This document shows positions 52,398-61,061 of a stretch of 61,061 bases of DNA, in pieces. Made by a program: the position numbers and the translations under genes. Origin of the DNA: JBMHDN01 sp049889355 (lineage in GTDB: Bacteria > Pseudomonadota > Alphaproteobacteria > Puniceispirillales > Puniceispirillaceae). The stretch spans positions 1 to 61,061 of the forward strand of contig JBMHDN010000006.1 of the NCBI GenBank assembly GCA_049889355.1, written 5' to 3'. The notes beneath the pieces are model-generated. The model searched no databases. It was not told the origin of the DNA and was given only the letters and a program-made list of their open reading frames with translations. The stretch's first letter is position 1, and each line of letters begins with the position of its first letter.

Positions 52398-54326
52398 GTG
52401 AATAATTTACTTCGCAATATCGCAATCTGGGTGATTATCGGCGCAGCCATGCTGGCCCTGTTCAATATGTTTCAGGGGAGCAGCAGCACACAAACGACTG
52501 GCCAGCTCGCCTATTCAGATTTTGTAAATCAGGCCCGTTCTGGCCAAATTACCGAGGTGATGATCGAAGGATCGAACCTGCGTGGCCGCACCAAAGAGGG
52601 TGTGACTGTATCCAGTTATAAGCCAGATGGTACTGATTTGGTCGAAACGTTAGAAGGCAGCGATGTACGGATTAATGCAGGTCCAGATGAAAGCAGCATG
52701 CCTGGTCTCTTCTCGGTCTTGCTGGGCTGGTTCCCGATGTTGCTCTTTATCGGTGTCTGGATTTTCTTCATGCGCCAGATGCAGGGCGGCGGCCGTGGCG
52801 GGGCGATGGGCTTTGGCAAGAGCCGGGCGAAAATGCTTACCGAACATCACGGGCGCGTCACATTTGAAGATGTCGCGGGTATTGATGAGGCCAAAACAGA
52901 ATTAGAAGAAGTCGTCGAATTTCTGAAAGATCCAGGCCGCTTCCAGCGCTTGGGCGGGAAAATTCCAAAGGGCGTTTTATTGGTGGGCCCGCCAGGTACA
53001 GGTAAGACCTTGCTGGCACGTGCGATTGCCGGCGAAGCCAATGTGCCGTTTTTCACCATTTCAGGCTCTGACTTTGTTGAAATGTTTGTCGGTGTCGGTG
53101 CGAGCCGTGTGCGTGATATGTTCGAACAAGGCAAAAAAAATGCGCCATGTATCATCTTCATTGATGAAATTGATGCGGTTGGCCGCCATCGCGGCGCCGG
53201 TCTTGGCGGTGGCAATGATGAGCGCGAGCAGACCTTGAACCAGATGCTTGTTGAAATGGATGGTTTTGAGGCGAATGAAGGCGTTATCCTGATTGCAGCC
53301 ACCAACCGCCCAGATGTGCTAGACCCGGCTCTGTTGCGTCCAGGTCGTTTTGACCGTCAGGTGGTGGTGCCAAATCCGGATTTGATGGGCCGCGAGAAAA
53401 TCCTCAAAGTTCATATGCGCAAAACACCGCTTGCTAATGATGTGGACCCGCGCACCATTGCACGTGGCACCCCTGGCTTCTCAGGGGCTGATTTGGCCAA
53501 TCTGGTCAATGAAGCTGCCCTGCTGGCCGCACGTAAAGGGCGCCGGACGGTATCCCATGCTGAATTTGAAGAAGCCAAAGATAAGGTGATGATGGGCTCT
53601 GAGCGCCGTTCAATGGTGATGAGCGAAGATGAGAAGAAACTCACCGCCTATCACGAGGCCGGTCACGCGGTCGTTGCTTTGCATTGTCCGGCATCTGATC
53701 CGATTCACAAAGCCACCATTATCCCGCGTGGCCGCGCATTGGGTATGGTGATGCGCCTGCCAGAAGGAGACCGTGTGTCTCTGGCTATGGACAAGCTGCA
53801 TGCTGATTTGCGTGTGGCGTGCGGTGGCCGTATCGCAGAAGAGCTGATCTTTGGGGCTGAGAAAATCACCACAGGTGCGTCTTCAGATATCCGGATGGCC
53901 ACCGATATGGCACGCCGGATGGTGACCGAATGGGGCATGTCAGACAAGCTGGGCTTCCAAGCCTATTCAGGCGATGAGCAGGAAGTCTTTTTAGGCCGTT
54001 CTGTAACGCAGCAAAAAAATGTCTCTGATAAGACAGCGGATATCATTGATACTGAAGTGCGCCGGATTATCGATACAGCCTATAAGGATGCGATGGATAT
54101 TCTGAAAAAGTACCATGAACAGCTGGAACGGCTGGCACAAGGCTTGCTGGAATATGAAACCTTGAATGGTGAAGAGATCAAAATCATCGTTGAAGGCGGC
54201 ACACTCAGCCGTAATACAGATGCAGATGATGACACGCCGAGCCCGCGGGCCAAACGGCCACGCGCCGGCCTGCCGACAGGCGGGCGCAAGCGTCCGTCTG
54301 ATTCCACAGGCCCTGAGACGGTTTAA
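52398..54326 (+). CDS. ftsH: ATP-dependent zinc metalloprotease FtsH
   Basis: A 642-residue membrane-bound AAA+ protease. Two N-terminal membrane helices (about residues 5-22 and 105-124) flank a periplasmic domain. AAA module: Walker A GPPGTGKT, Walker B CIIFIDEIDAVGRHRG, second region ATNRPDVLDPALLRPGRFDRQ. The zinc site is TAYHEAGHAVVA with a downstream aspartate. Start is GTG at 52398; an ATG nearby is out of frame. A basic, low-complexity tail ends the protein. Confidence 0.96.
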   Translation: MNNLLRNIAIWVIIGAAMLALFNMFQGSSSTQTTGQLAYSDFVNQARSGQITEVMIEGSNLRGRTKEGVTVSSYKPDGTDLVETLEGSDVRINAGPDESSMPGLFSVLLGWFPMLLFIGVWIFFMRQMQGGGRGGAMGFGKSRAKMLTEHHGRVTFEDVAGIDEAKTELEEVVEFLKDPGRFQRLGGKIPKGVLLVGPPGTGKTLLARAIAGEANVPFFTISGSDFVEMFVGVGASRVRDMFEQGKKNAPCIIFIDEIDAVGRHRGAGLGGGNDEREQTLNQMLVEMDGFEANEGVILIAATNRPDVLDPALLRPGRFDRQVVVPNPDLMGREKILKVHMRKTPLANDVDPRTIARGTPGFSGADLANLVNEAALLAARKGRRTVSHAEFEEAKDKVMMGSERRSMVMSEDEKKLTAYHEAGHAVVALHCPASDPIHKATIIPRGRALGMVMRLPEGDRVSLAMDKLHADLRVACGGRIAEELIFGAEKITTGASSDIRMATDMARRMVTEWGMSDKLGFQAYSGDEQEVFLGRSVTQQKNVSDKTADIIDTEVRRIIDTAYKDAMDILKKYHEQLERLAQGLLEYETLNGEEIKIIVEGGTLSRNTDADDDTPSPRAKRPRAGLPTGGRKRPSDSTGPETV

Positions 54327-54370
54327 TCACCGCTTCCGCATAGCGTTTTTGAAAAAAGGATAGGGCGGTG

Positions 54371-55495
54371 ATGTCACAACGCATAACTCCCATCTATCAG
54401 GCGGCACCTGTTGTGCCGCCTTTTTCTGTCCCCACATTGCTCAGGCCTGTTGGCCTCATGCGGGTATCAGACCCAGCCGCACAAGCAACGGACCTCTGGC
54501 CACTAGCTGGTGGCTGGATAGGATTTAGCCAGCTGGATGTGGTGATGCGGCTGGAAGGCGGGCTCAGCGTCTGGCGTACAACGCCAAAAGACCTGCTGGA
54601 GGCTGCCGCAGATAAAGCCGCAGCTGAAAGCTGGCTGGAACGGCTCTCTGCCCCGCGCGGCGATTTTGCCAACCTTGCAATGGACAGGCCGCATCTGATG
54701 GGGGTGGTGAATGCCACGCCGGATAGTTTTTCAGATGGCGGGCGGCATCTGGCTGCTTCAGATGCGATCTCAGCTGGCCGGCAATTGGCCGATGATGGGG
54801 CGCGTATTCTGGATATTGGCGGCGAATCAACACGCCCTGGGGCAGAACCTGTTGCCAGCAATGAAGAAAAGCGCCGTATCCTGCCAGTGATAGAACAGCT
54901 GGTCTCAGAAGGGCATATTGTCTCTGCTGATACCCGCCACACCGATGTGATGGCGGCTGCGCTGGATGCAGGGGTGCATATCATCAATGATGTGGGTGGT
55001 TTCGCTGATGAAGGTGCACCGGCGCTTATGGGCAGGGCTCATGCCGCAAATCCGGACAAGGCCTTTGCGATCACCATGCATATGCAAGGCGCGCCTCAGA
55101 CGATGCAGGCCAACCCGTCCTATGATTTCGCCCCGCTGGATATTTATGATTGGCTGGCAGAGCGTGTCACCACACTAGAAGCTGCTGGCTTGCCACGTAC
55201 ACATATTGCTATTGATCCCGGTTTTGGCTTTGGCAAGACAGTTCAGGATAATATCGATTTGATCGCATGGGCCAGCTTGTTCCACGGGCTGGGGGTGCCT
55301 GTCCTTTATGGCGTATCGCGTAAATCCACCATTGCAAAGGTTATGCAGTCGGAGACCGGCATAGCCCCTGAGGCTGATGATCGCCTGGCCGGCTCGCTCA
55401 GCCTTGGCTTGCGGGTGATAGACCAAGGTATCCAGATGCTCCGTATCCATGACATCCCCGAAACCCGCCAGGCCCTCACCCTATTCAACCGGTGA
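54371..55495 (+). CDS. folP: Dihydropteroate synthase
   Basis: Joins p-aminobenzoate to the pterin in folate synthesis. TIM-barrel signatures: HLMGVVNATPDSFSDGGRH, ILDIGGESTRPGAEP and DPGFGFGKT. 374 residues from this ATG, with an alphaproteobacterial N-terminal region of about 115 residues (LRPVGLMRVSDPAAQ onwards). The start is doubtful: a terminator-like hairpin at 54400-54425 lies inside the first codons, so translation may begin later (TTG 54437 or ATG 54458). Confidence 0.9.
   Translation: MSQRITPIYQAAPVVPPFSVPTLLRPVGLMRVSDPAAQATDLWPLAGGWIGFSQLDVVMRLEGGLSVWRTTPKDLLEAAADKAAAESWLERLSAPRGDFANLAMDRPHLMGVVNATPDSFSDGGRHLAASDAISAGRQLADDGARILDIGGESTRPGAEPVASNEEKRRILPVIEQLVSEGHIVSADTRHTDVMAAALDAGVHIINDVGGFADEGAPALMGRAHAANPDKAFAITMHMQGAPQTMQANPSYDFAPLDIYDWLAERVTTLEAAGLPRTHIAIDPGFGFGKTVQDNIDLIAWASLFHGLGVPVLYGVSRKSTIAKVMQSETGIAPEADDRLAGSLSLGLRVIDQGIQMLRIHDIPETRQALTLFNR
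54400..54425 (+). terminator. Terminator-like hairpin at the 5' end of folP
   Basis: GGCGGCAC (54400-54407) pairs perfectly with GTGCCGCC (54413-54420) around CTGTT, followed by TTTTT. It lies 74 bp after the ftsH stop and within the open frame of folP. It could end the ftsH transcript, act as an attenuator, or mean folP starts downstream. Confidence 0.75.
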
Positions 55496-55580
55496 AGAGG
55501 CGGCCGCATGCTTGCGTGGTGTGGGTGGGGGCTTTATGATGGCGCATGCCAGATAGGGCAGGTCAGCAAGGAGCGATAAG

Positions 55581-56927
55581 ATGGCTGGGATTTTCGGGAC
55601 AGACGGGGTGCGTGCTCATATCAATACTGGTCCGATGCGCGCTGAATTTGTGGTCCGTCTTGCGCTGGCTGCCGGTCGCTATTTTGCGGATATCGCAGCT
55701 GAAAAAGGCAAAGGCCGCCCGTTGGTCATTATTGGTAAGGATACCCGCCTCTCAGGCTATATGTTAGAGAGCGCGCTGGTCGCCGGTTTCACCTCTATCG
55801 GGATGGATTGCCGGATGACAGGGCCGGTGCCAACCGCTGCTATCTCGCATCTCACCCATTCAATGCGGGCTGATTTGGGTGTGATGATATCTGCCTCTCA
55901 TAACCCGCATCATGATAATGGGATTAAGCTGTTTGGCCCGGATGGGCGCAAACTGGCCGATAGCATCGAACAGGAAATCTCTGATTTGATGCAAGGCTCA
56001 ATTGCGCTTTCCGCGGCAGATGCACTTGGCCGGGCGCGGCGCATCACCAACGGGGTGGCGCGATTTTCTGAATTTGCCAAAGCGACCTTCCCTGAAGGGC
56101 TGTCCTTAGAAGGTTTAAAAATTGTGGTGGATTGCGCCCATGGTGCGGCGTATGAAACTGCCCCCACCATGCTAAAGGAACTGGGCGCAGAGGTCATCGC
56201 TATGGGCGTCGAGCCGGATGGGCTCAATATCAATCATGATGTTGGGGCCACTGCCCCGCAGGCGATGGCAGCGCATGTTGTCGCGGCAGGTGCCGATATC
56301 GGGATTGCACTCGATGGGGATGCAGACAGGCTGATCCTCAGTGATGAGACAGGCTATATCTGTACCGGTGATGATGTGCTGGCCTGTCTTGCCGCGGATA
56401 TGAACGCCGATGGGCGGTTGCAAGGGCCGGTGGTTGGCACGCTGATGAGCAATCTGGGGCTTGAGCGTTTCTTAAAGGAACAGATGATCGGGTTCGAACG
56501 GGCCGCTGTTGGCGATCGTTATGTCCATGAATTGATGCGGGCTCTTGGCAGTAATTTAGGCGGTGAGGCGTCTGGCCATATCCTGCTGCCAGAGCTCAGC
56601 CGATCTGGGGATGGGATGATTGGCGCGCTTCAGGTGTTGGCTGTACTGCAGAAAAAAGGCGGCAAAGCTTCTGCCTGTCTGCGCCATTTTGAGCCCGTGC
56701 CACAAAAGCTGGTGAACCTGAAAAATGTCGATAAGGCCGTTCTAAAGACGGAGGCGATTTTAAGGTTGCTCCGAGACATAGAAGCTGATTTTGCAGATGA
56801 AGGGCGGGTTGTCTTGCGCCCATCTGGCACCGAGCCGGTGATCCGTGTGATGGTCGAAGCCTTGGATGAAGCCCGCCTGGATGCGGCTATGGACAAGCTC
56901 TGCTCCGCCATTGAAGACGCTGGATAA
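55581..56927 (+). CDS. glmM: Phosphoglucosamine mutase GlmM
   Basis: Converts glucosamine-6-phosphate to glucosamine-1-phosphate for peptidoglycan and LPS. 448 residues. GIFGTDGVRAHINTGPM opens it; the phosphoserine loop is GVMISASHNPHHDNGIKLFGPDG, the metal loop is IALDGDADRLILSD, and the phosphate-binding end is VVLRPSGTEPVIRVMVE. It follows folP, as in many proteobacteria. Confidence 0.97.
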   Translation: MAGIFGTDGVRAHINTGPMRAEFVVRLALAAGRYFADIAAEKGKGRPLVIIGKDTRLSGYMLESALVAGFTSIGMDCRMTGPVPTAAISHLTHSMRADLGVMISASHNPHHDNGIKLFGPDGRKLADSIEQEISDLMQGSIALSAADALGRARRITNGVARFSEFAKATFPEGLSLEGLKIVVDCAHGAAYETAPTMLKELGAEVIAMGVEPDGLNINHDVGATAPQAMAAHVVAAGADIGIALDGDADRLILSDETGYICTGDDVLACLAADMNADGRLQGPVVGTLMSNLGLERFLKEQMIGFERAAVGDRYVHELMRALGSNLGGEASGHILLPELSRSGDGMIGALQVLAVLQKKGGKASACLRHFEPVPQKLVNLKNVDKAVLKTEAILRLLRDIEADFADEGRVVLRPSGTEPVIRVMVEALDEARLDAAMDKLCSAIEDAG

Positions 56928-56995
56928 TCAAAAGGCAGTACCGATTAGCTTGGGGTATGTCTTGTGTCTGCTGGACCTGGGCACCCGATAATTTT

Positions 56996-57928
56996 TTATG
57001 ACACATGGCTGATGATTTTGCGGGCGAGGGCGTAGTCCATGCGGCGGCGGTAATGACCATCTGCCCGCAGGCCGCGATAGCCTGACAGAAAAATATCTGA
57101 GGTATCGCGCCTGAACCGGTCCAGAAACCGATTACAGTCATTGATAGACACGTCAAACCGGGTGCGAATGCGGGTGATAAAACGGCTGGAATGTTTGATG
57201 TGATAATGCGCAATCTCGTCTGTGTCGCAAAACCGGATAGAGGCTGTCCGGATATTATCAAAAGCAATCAGCCCCAGATTGCCGTCGGGATGGTTGAACT
57301 GAATATCGGCTGCTGGGTGATGGCAGTTCGGCAGATAGCGGTGATGAAGGCTGGCCAGATCGCCTAGATAGCTATCATCTGACCAGAGATGGATAGGGCC
57401 GTGTGGTTCAGCTGTGAAGAGCGCAAGACCTACAGGATGCACGGTCTCGGCAAAAAGTCGTTTTTTGATAGAGATAAAATCAGTCAGCCTATCGTGAAAT
57501 AAATCCTGCCTGATAAAGCTCTCAGGCACCAACGCTGCAACATAGCCGCAATGCGCCAGACAGAGCGACAGGCTGAATTTATAGAGATCATCATAGCCAG
57601 TATCCGGAAAGGGCAGGCCGCGATGGGTGGCTGAGTTTTTCGCCAGCCAGGGTGGATTGGTGATACAGATATCATAGCCGGTCGGAAAATCGGCCAACGT
57701 GTCTCTTGTGCAGACTTCTGGATGAGCAGGGGCTATGTCAAAGGCCGTAAAATCATGGCATAACCCCAGGGCCTGAAGATGGGTAATCAGGCTGTTCTGA
57801 CCTGCAAAAGGCTCTAAAATAGGCCGATTCGGTAAATTTGCGCCTTCAGCCCATTTAAAAAAAGCAGCATGTTCAAAGGGGTTTTTGGTGGTGAAATATC
57901 GACCAAATTGGCGTTTTTCTGCCAGCAT
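56996..57928 (-). CDS. Solitary N6-adenine-type DNA methyltransferase
   Basis: A 310-residue class I SAM methyltransferase. KRQFGRYFTTKNPFEHAAFF opens it, the SAM loop is ILEPFAGQNSLITHL, and the catalytic motif is YDICITNPPWLAKNSATHRG (NPPW), typical of amino-methylating DNA enzymes. LYKFSLSLCLAHCGYVAALVPESFI resembles the following motifs of type II methyltransferases. The C-terminal part (RFITRIRTRFDVSINDCNRFLDRF) is probably a target-recognition region. AGGAGG precedes the start. There is no restriction gene beside it. Confidence 0.75.
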   Translation of the reverse strand: MLAEKRQFGRYFTTKNPFEHAAFFKWAEGANLPNRPILEPFAGQNSLITHLQALGLCHDFTAFDIAPAHPEVCTRDTLADFPTGYDICITNPPWLAKNSATHRGLPFPDTGYDDLYKFSLSLCLAHCGYVAALVPESFIRQDLFHDRLTDFISIKKRLFAETVHPVGLALFTAEPHGPIHLWSDDSYLGDLASLHHRYLPNCHHPAADIQFNHPDGNLGLIAFDNIRTASIRFCDTDEIAHYHIKHSSRFITRIRTRFDVSINDCNRFLDRFRRDTSDIFLSGYRGLRADGHYRRRMDYALARKIISHVS

Positions 57929-58078
57929 GATGCCTCCTGCATCTGTGCTGGATACACCTCTCCCATCGGCATTTCCGCTTGTCTTTCAGCATGAGATCAC
58001 AGGTGATTGATCTTAGCTAATGTCCCTTTTCTTGTGACAACGTGACCCGCCCTCAATGTCAAGCTTAAAACAATCAGA

Positions 58079-58225
58079 AGTTACATAAATAAAGTAATAT
58101 GTAACTCTAGGTGTTTATTGGTAAAAAACTTTATGTCGTCCTGTTGACATTTTTTGTCGCTTCTTTATTTTCCATGGTGGGTCGTTATCCCCCAACGGAT
58201 AGCAAAATTTTGGATGAGGTTTATC
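58079..58225 (+). promoter_or_regulatory. serC leader region, candidate serC RNA motif
   Basis: An AT-rich 147-bp leader before serC. AGTTACATA (58079-58087) and TATGTAACT (58098-58106) form a perfect 9-bp inverted repeat. ATGTC (58133-58137) and GACAT (58146-58150) plus a T-run could terminate. Next come CGTTATCCCCCAACGGAT and the ribosome-binding site GGATGAGG. A conserved serC RNA leader is known in alphaproteobacteria; I cannot confirm the match from memory of its consensus. Confidence 0.45.
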
Positions 58226-59380
58226 ATGACGCCCATGATCCGGCCGCGCTCTGCGCATTTTTCTTCAGGACCAACCAAGAAATGTCCTGGGTTTAACCTC
58301 TCCGCCCTGTCTGATGCCAGCCTTGGTCGCTCGCATCGCGCTAACCCCGCAAAAGCAAAACTTGCCACAGCCATTTCTCGCATGTCTGAGATGCTGGGTC
58401 TGCCAGATGATTATCGTCTGGGGATTGTCCCTGCTTCAGATACAGGTGCGATTGAAATGGCGATGTGGTCTGTGCTGGGGGCCAGAGGCGTTGATGTTTG
58501 TGCCTGGGAAAGCTTTGGCAAAACATGGGTTGGAGATATTATCAATCAGCTAAAAATTGAGGATGTTCGCCGCTTTGAGGCAGATTGGGGTCATTTACCT
58601 GATCTCAGCCAGACGGCCTCAGATCGCGATATTGTCTTTACCTGGAATGGCACCACCTCAGGGGTGCGCATACCAGATGCCAACTGGATTGCAACAGATA
58701 GAACAGGTCTGACCATAAATGATGCCACCTCTGCCTGTTTTGCTATGCCGATTGATTGGGAAAAATGCGATATCACCACTTTTAGCTGGCAAAAATCGCT
58801 TGGCGGCGAGGCGGCTCATGGGGTGATTATCCTCTCGCCACGCGCCGTAGAACGCCTTGAGAGCTATAACCCGCCCTGGCCTTTGCCCAAGATTTTTCAG
58901 CTGACCAAAAAGGGTAAGCTGATTGAGGGTATTTTCAAAGGTGAGACGATTAACACCCCGTCTATGCTGGCTGTAGAAGATTTGCTGGTTGCACTGGACT
59001 GGGCAGAAAAGATCGGCGGATTGCCGGCTTTGTTTGCCCGCTCAGAGGCCAATTTAAAGGCCGTTGAAGACTGGGTAGCCAAAACCCATTGGGTTGATTT
59101 TTTAGCGGCTGACCCAGCCACCCGCTCCTGCACCTCCATTTGCCTCAAAATCACTGATGAAGCGGTATCGAAACTGGATAGCGCTGGCCAGTCAGCTTTT
59201 GCAAAACAGATGACGACCTGGCTGGCAGATGAAGAGGTGGCCTTTGACATAGGCGCCTACCGCACCGCACCGGCAGGCCTGCGCCTCTGGGGCGGACCAA
59301 CGGTAGATAGCGATGATACAGCTGCGCTGCTGCCCTGGCTTGACCAGGCATTTGAGCGCGCAATAGAGACTCTGAAATAA
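58226..59380 (+). CDS. serC: Phosphoserine aminotransferase
   Basis: PLP enzyme that makes phosphoserine from 3-phosphohydroxypyruvate. 384 residues in the alphaproteobacterial SerC form: FSSGPTKKCPGF opens, LGIVPASDTGAIEMAMWSVLG binds PLP phosphate, and the Schiff-base lysine lies in TTFSWQKSLGGEAAHGV. The frame opens 72 bp earlier, but the ATG at 58226 follows GGATGAGG. It is 11 bp upstream of serA in one operon. Confidence 0.95.
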   Translation: MTPMIRPRSAHFSSGPTKKCPGFNLSALSDASLGRSHRANPAKAKLATAISRMSEMLGLPDDYRLGIVPASDTGAIEMAMWSVLGARGVDVCAWESFGKTWVGDIINQLKIEDVRRFEADWGHLPDLSQTASDRDIVFTWNGTTSGVRIPDANWIATDRTGLTINDATSACFAMPIDWEKCDITTFSWQKSLGGEAAHGVIILSPRAVERLESYNPPWPLPKIFQLTKKGKLIEGIFKGETINTPSMLAVEDLLVALDWAEKIGGLPALFARSEANLKAVEDWVAKTHWVDFLAADPATRSCTSICLKITDEAVSKLDSAGQSAFAKQMTTWLADEEVAFDIGAYRTAPAGLRLWGGPTVDSDDTAALLPWLDQAFERAIETLK

Positions 59381-59391
59381 GGATATAAAAC

Positions 59392-60996
59392 ATGTCACAA
59401 CAGACACAAACCACAGCACCACGCGTCTTGATCAGCGACAAGCTGGCCCCCAAAGCCGTGGAAATTTTAGAACAAGCTGGCCTCAATGTGGATTTCAAGC
59501 CAGGCCTATCTGCAGACGAATTATTGGCAATTATCAAGGATTATGATGGTCTGGCCATTCGCTCTGCTACCAAGGTGACACAAGAGGTGCTGGCTGCAGC
59601 GCCTCATTTGCGCGTGGTAGGTCGCGCGGGAATCGGGGTGGATAATGTCGATATCAAAGCGGCCACAGCAGCGGGTGTGGTGGTGATGAACACCCCGCAT
59701 GGCAATTCGGTTACAACCGCTGAACATGCGATTGCTATGATGATGGCCTTGACCCGTCAAATTCCGCATGCCCATATCTCAACCACCGCCAGCAAATGGG
59801 AAAAATCGAAATTTATGGGGACTGAGATCACCGGTAAGAAGCTGGGGATCATTGGTTGTGGCAATATTGGGGCGATTGTCGCAGAGCGTGCACAAGGCCT
59901 CAAAATGAAGGTGATGGGCTTTGACCCCTTTCTCACCCCTGATCGTGCGCTCCAGCTTGGTATTGAAAAGGTGGAGCTGGATCAGCTGTTGGGTGAGGCA
60001 GATTTTATTACCCTGCATACCCCTCTTACCGATGCGACACGCAATATCCTTTCTGCAGATGCCCTCAATAAGACCAAAAAAGGTGTACGGATTATCAATT
60101 GTGCACGTGGCGGTCTGATTGATGAGTTGGCGCTGTGTGCGGCTTTGCATAATGGCCATGTCGCAGGGGCCGCGCTTGATGTGTTTGTCGAAGAGCCAGC
60201 CAAGGATAATCCTCTCTTTGAGGCGCCCAATTTCATTGCGACCCCGCATCTGGGTGCCTCAACCACCGAGGCACAAGAAAAAGTCGCCTTGCAAATCGCT
60301 GAGCAGATTGCTGATTATCTGATGAATGGGGCGGTAACAAACGCGTTGAATATGGCTTCTGTATCTGCAGAAGAAGCCCCTGTGCTGAAACCTTACATGG
60401 ATTTGGCCCGCGATTTGGGCCGCTTTTTGGGTCAGGTGGATATGGCCGATCTCAGCGCGGTGCAAATTGAATTTGAAGGCCGCGCTGCCGCGTTGAAAGA
60501 AGAGCCTGTGCTGGCTTCTGCGCTTGCCGGCCTACTCGGTCCCAAGATGGATTCGGTCAATATGGTGAATGCAGCCTCTGTAGCCCATTCAGCAGGTATA
60601 GCTGTGGCTTCTGTAAAACATGACAGGCGCTGTGATTATGAGACCATGCTGCGCATCACCGCCAATTTCAAGGAAGGCGCACGCACCATTGCCGGCACGC
60701 TTGTCGGTGGCAATAAACCGCGTATTATTGAGGTACAGGGCATTTCTGTTGAGAGTGATTTTCCATCCAGCCTGCTCTATGTGCGCAATTATGACAAGCC
60801 TGGCTTTATTGGCGCTTTGGGTAGTCTGCTCTCTGATATGCAGCTCAATATTGCGACCTTCCATCTGGGCCGCAAGGATGAAGGCGGCGAGGCGATTGCC
60901 CTCATTGAAGTAGATGGCGAATTGGCAGATGAAGCACTTGCCGCTATTCAGGCACTGCCGCAAGTGGTCCGCGCTGACCATCTGCATTTTGCCTAA
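59392..60996 (+). CDS. serA: D-3-phosphoglycerate dehydrogenase
   Basis: First step of serine synthesis. 534 residues of the long (ASB plus ACT domain) type. NAD-binding loop GKKLGIIGCGNIGAIVA, the catalytic stretch INCARGGLIDELAL and TPHLGASTTEAQEKVALQIAEQI follow the usual pattern. A C-terminal ACT domain (residues about 460-534, LLYVRNYDKPGFIGALGSLL) allows serine feedback control. Confidence 0.97.
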   Translation: MSQQTQTTAPRVLISDKLAPKAVEILEQAGLNVDFKPGLSADELLAIIKDYDGLAIRSATKVTQEVLAAAPHLRVVGRAGIGVDNVDIKAATAAGVVVMNTPHGNSVTTAEHAIAMMMALTRQIPHAHISTTASKWEKSKFMGTEITGKKLGIIGCGNIGAIVAERAQGLKMKVMGFDPFLTPDRALQLGIEKVELDQLLGEADFITLHTPLTDATRNILSADALNKTKKGVRIINCARGGLIDELALCAALHNGHVAGAALDVFVEEPAKDNPLFEAPNFIATPHLGASTTEAQEKVALQIAEQIADYLMNGAVTNALNMASVSAEEAPVLKPYMDLARDLGRFLGQVDMADLSAVQIEFEGRAAALKEEPVLASALAGLLGPKMDSVNMVNAASVAHSAGIAVASVKHDRRCDYETMLRITANFKEGARTIAGTLVGGNKPRIIEVQGISVESDFPSSLLYVRNYDKPGFIGALGSLLSDMQLNIATFHLGRKDEGGEAIALIEVDGELADEALAAIQALPQVVRADHLHFA

Positions 60997-61032
60997 GCGT
61001 GCCTTAGCCCCGCACCCAACCCAACATCAAAG

Positions 61033-61057
61033 AAGGAGGCAGATGCCTCCTTTTTTT
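61033..61057 (+). terminator. Intrinsic terminator of serCA
   Basis: AAGGAGGC (61033-61040) pairs with GCCTCCTT (61045-61052) around AGAT, followed by a T-run, 36 bp after serA. Confidence 0.9.
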
Positions 61058-61061
61058 ATAT

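Overview
The window reads as a free-living alphaproteobacterial chromosome. Supporting signs are the blocks ruvC-ruvA-ruvB-ybgC-tolQ-tolR-tolA-tolB-pal-cpoB-tilS-ftsH-folP-glmM and zapA-6S RNA-fau, a two-subunit glycyl-tRNA synthetase, pyruvate phosphate dikinase, an AspC-type aminotransferase and an alphaproteobacterial SerC/SerA pair. Protein style and moderate GC would fit a marine lineage such as SAR116 (Puniceispirillales), but that placement is inference; no rRNA is present to settle it.

Layout. 1-11 kb: partial msrP, aspC, a small immunity-like membrane protein, a toxin-first HigBA pair with a visible promoter and operator, uvrB, a DUF1761 membrane protein, a lone hydantoinase A, a glutamine amidotransferase, and an RNA m5U methyltransferase with a ribbon-helix-helix partner. 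11-21 kb: a reduced lambda-like prophage. It holds a repressor, two matching operators (ATAGGA-N4-TCCTAT), a DUF6362 gene, a promoter followed at once by a strong terminator, a small-terminase-like gene, an apparent TerL/gpL fusion scar, gpK, gpI, a gpJ split by one in-frame amber codon, two small membrane proteins and a GH24 lysozyme. Portal, capsid, tail tube, tape measure and integrase are missing. 21-38.5 kb: polyprenyl synthase, TrmN6-like methyltransferase, S49 peptidase, glyQS, ppdK, hsp20 with a candidate RNA thermometer, an orphan antitoxin with the stump of its RelE toxin, rpmE, an ABC exporter, an uncharacterised MotA/OmpA-like stator with a lipoprotein gene, suhB and efp. 38.5-61 kb: division genes, 6S RNA, folate enzyme, YmdB and YebC, Holliday-junction resolution, the whole Tol-Pal system, tilS, ftsH, folP, glmM, a solitary N6-adenine-type methyltransferase, and serC-serA ending in a terminator.

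How the parts work together. The Tol-Pal block (TolQRA motor, TolB-Pal, CpoB, YbgC) links the envelope to division and sits next to RuvABC repair. A second, separate stator-like pair lies at 34-37 kb. The prophage keeps an intact repressor, perfect operators and intact lysis genes while its structural part is deleted and interrupted. It is therefore either a decaying remnant or a repressor-controlled lysis and tail-tip cassette that has been kept.

Limits. All family assignments come from reading motifs and remembered family patterns; no searches were run. Start codons were chosen from ribosome-binding sites, overlaps and family length, and several are uncertain, as noted in the entries.
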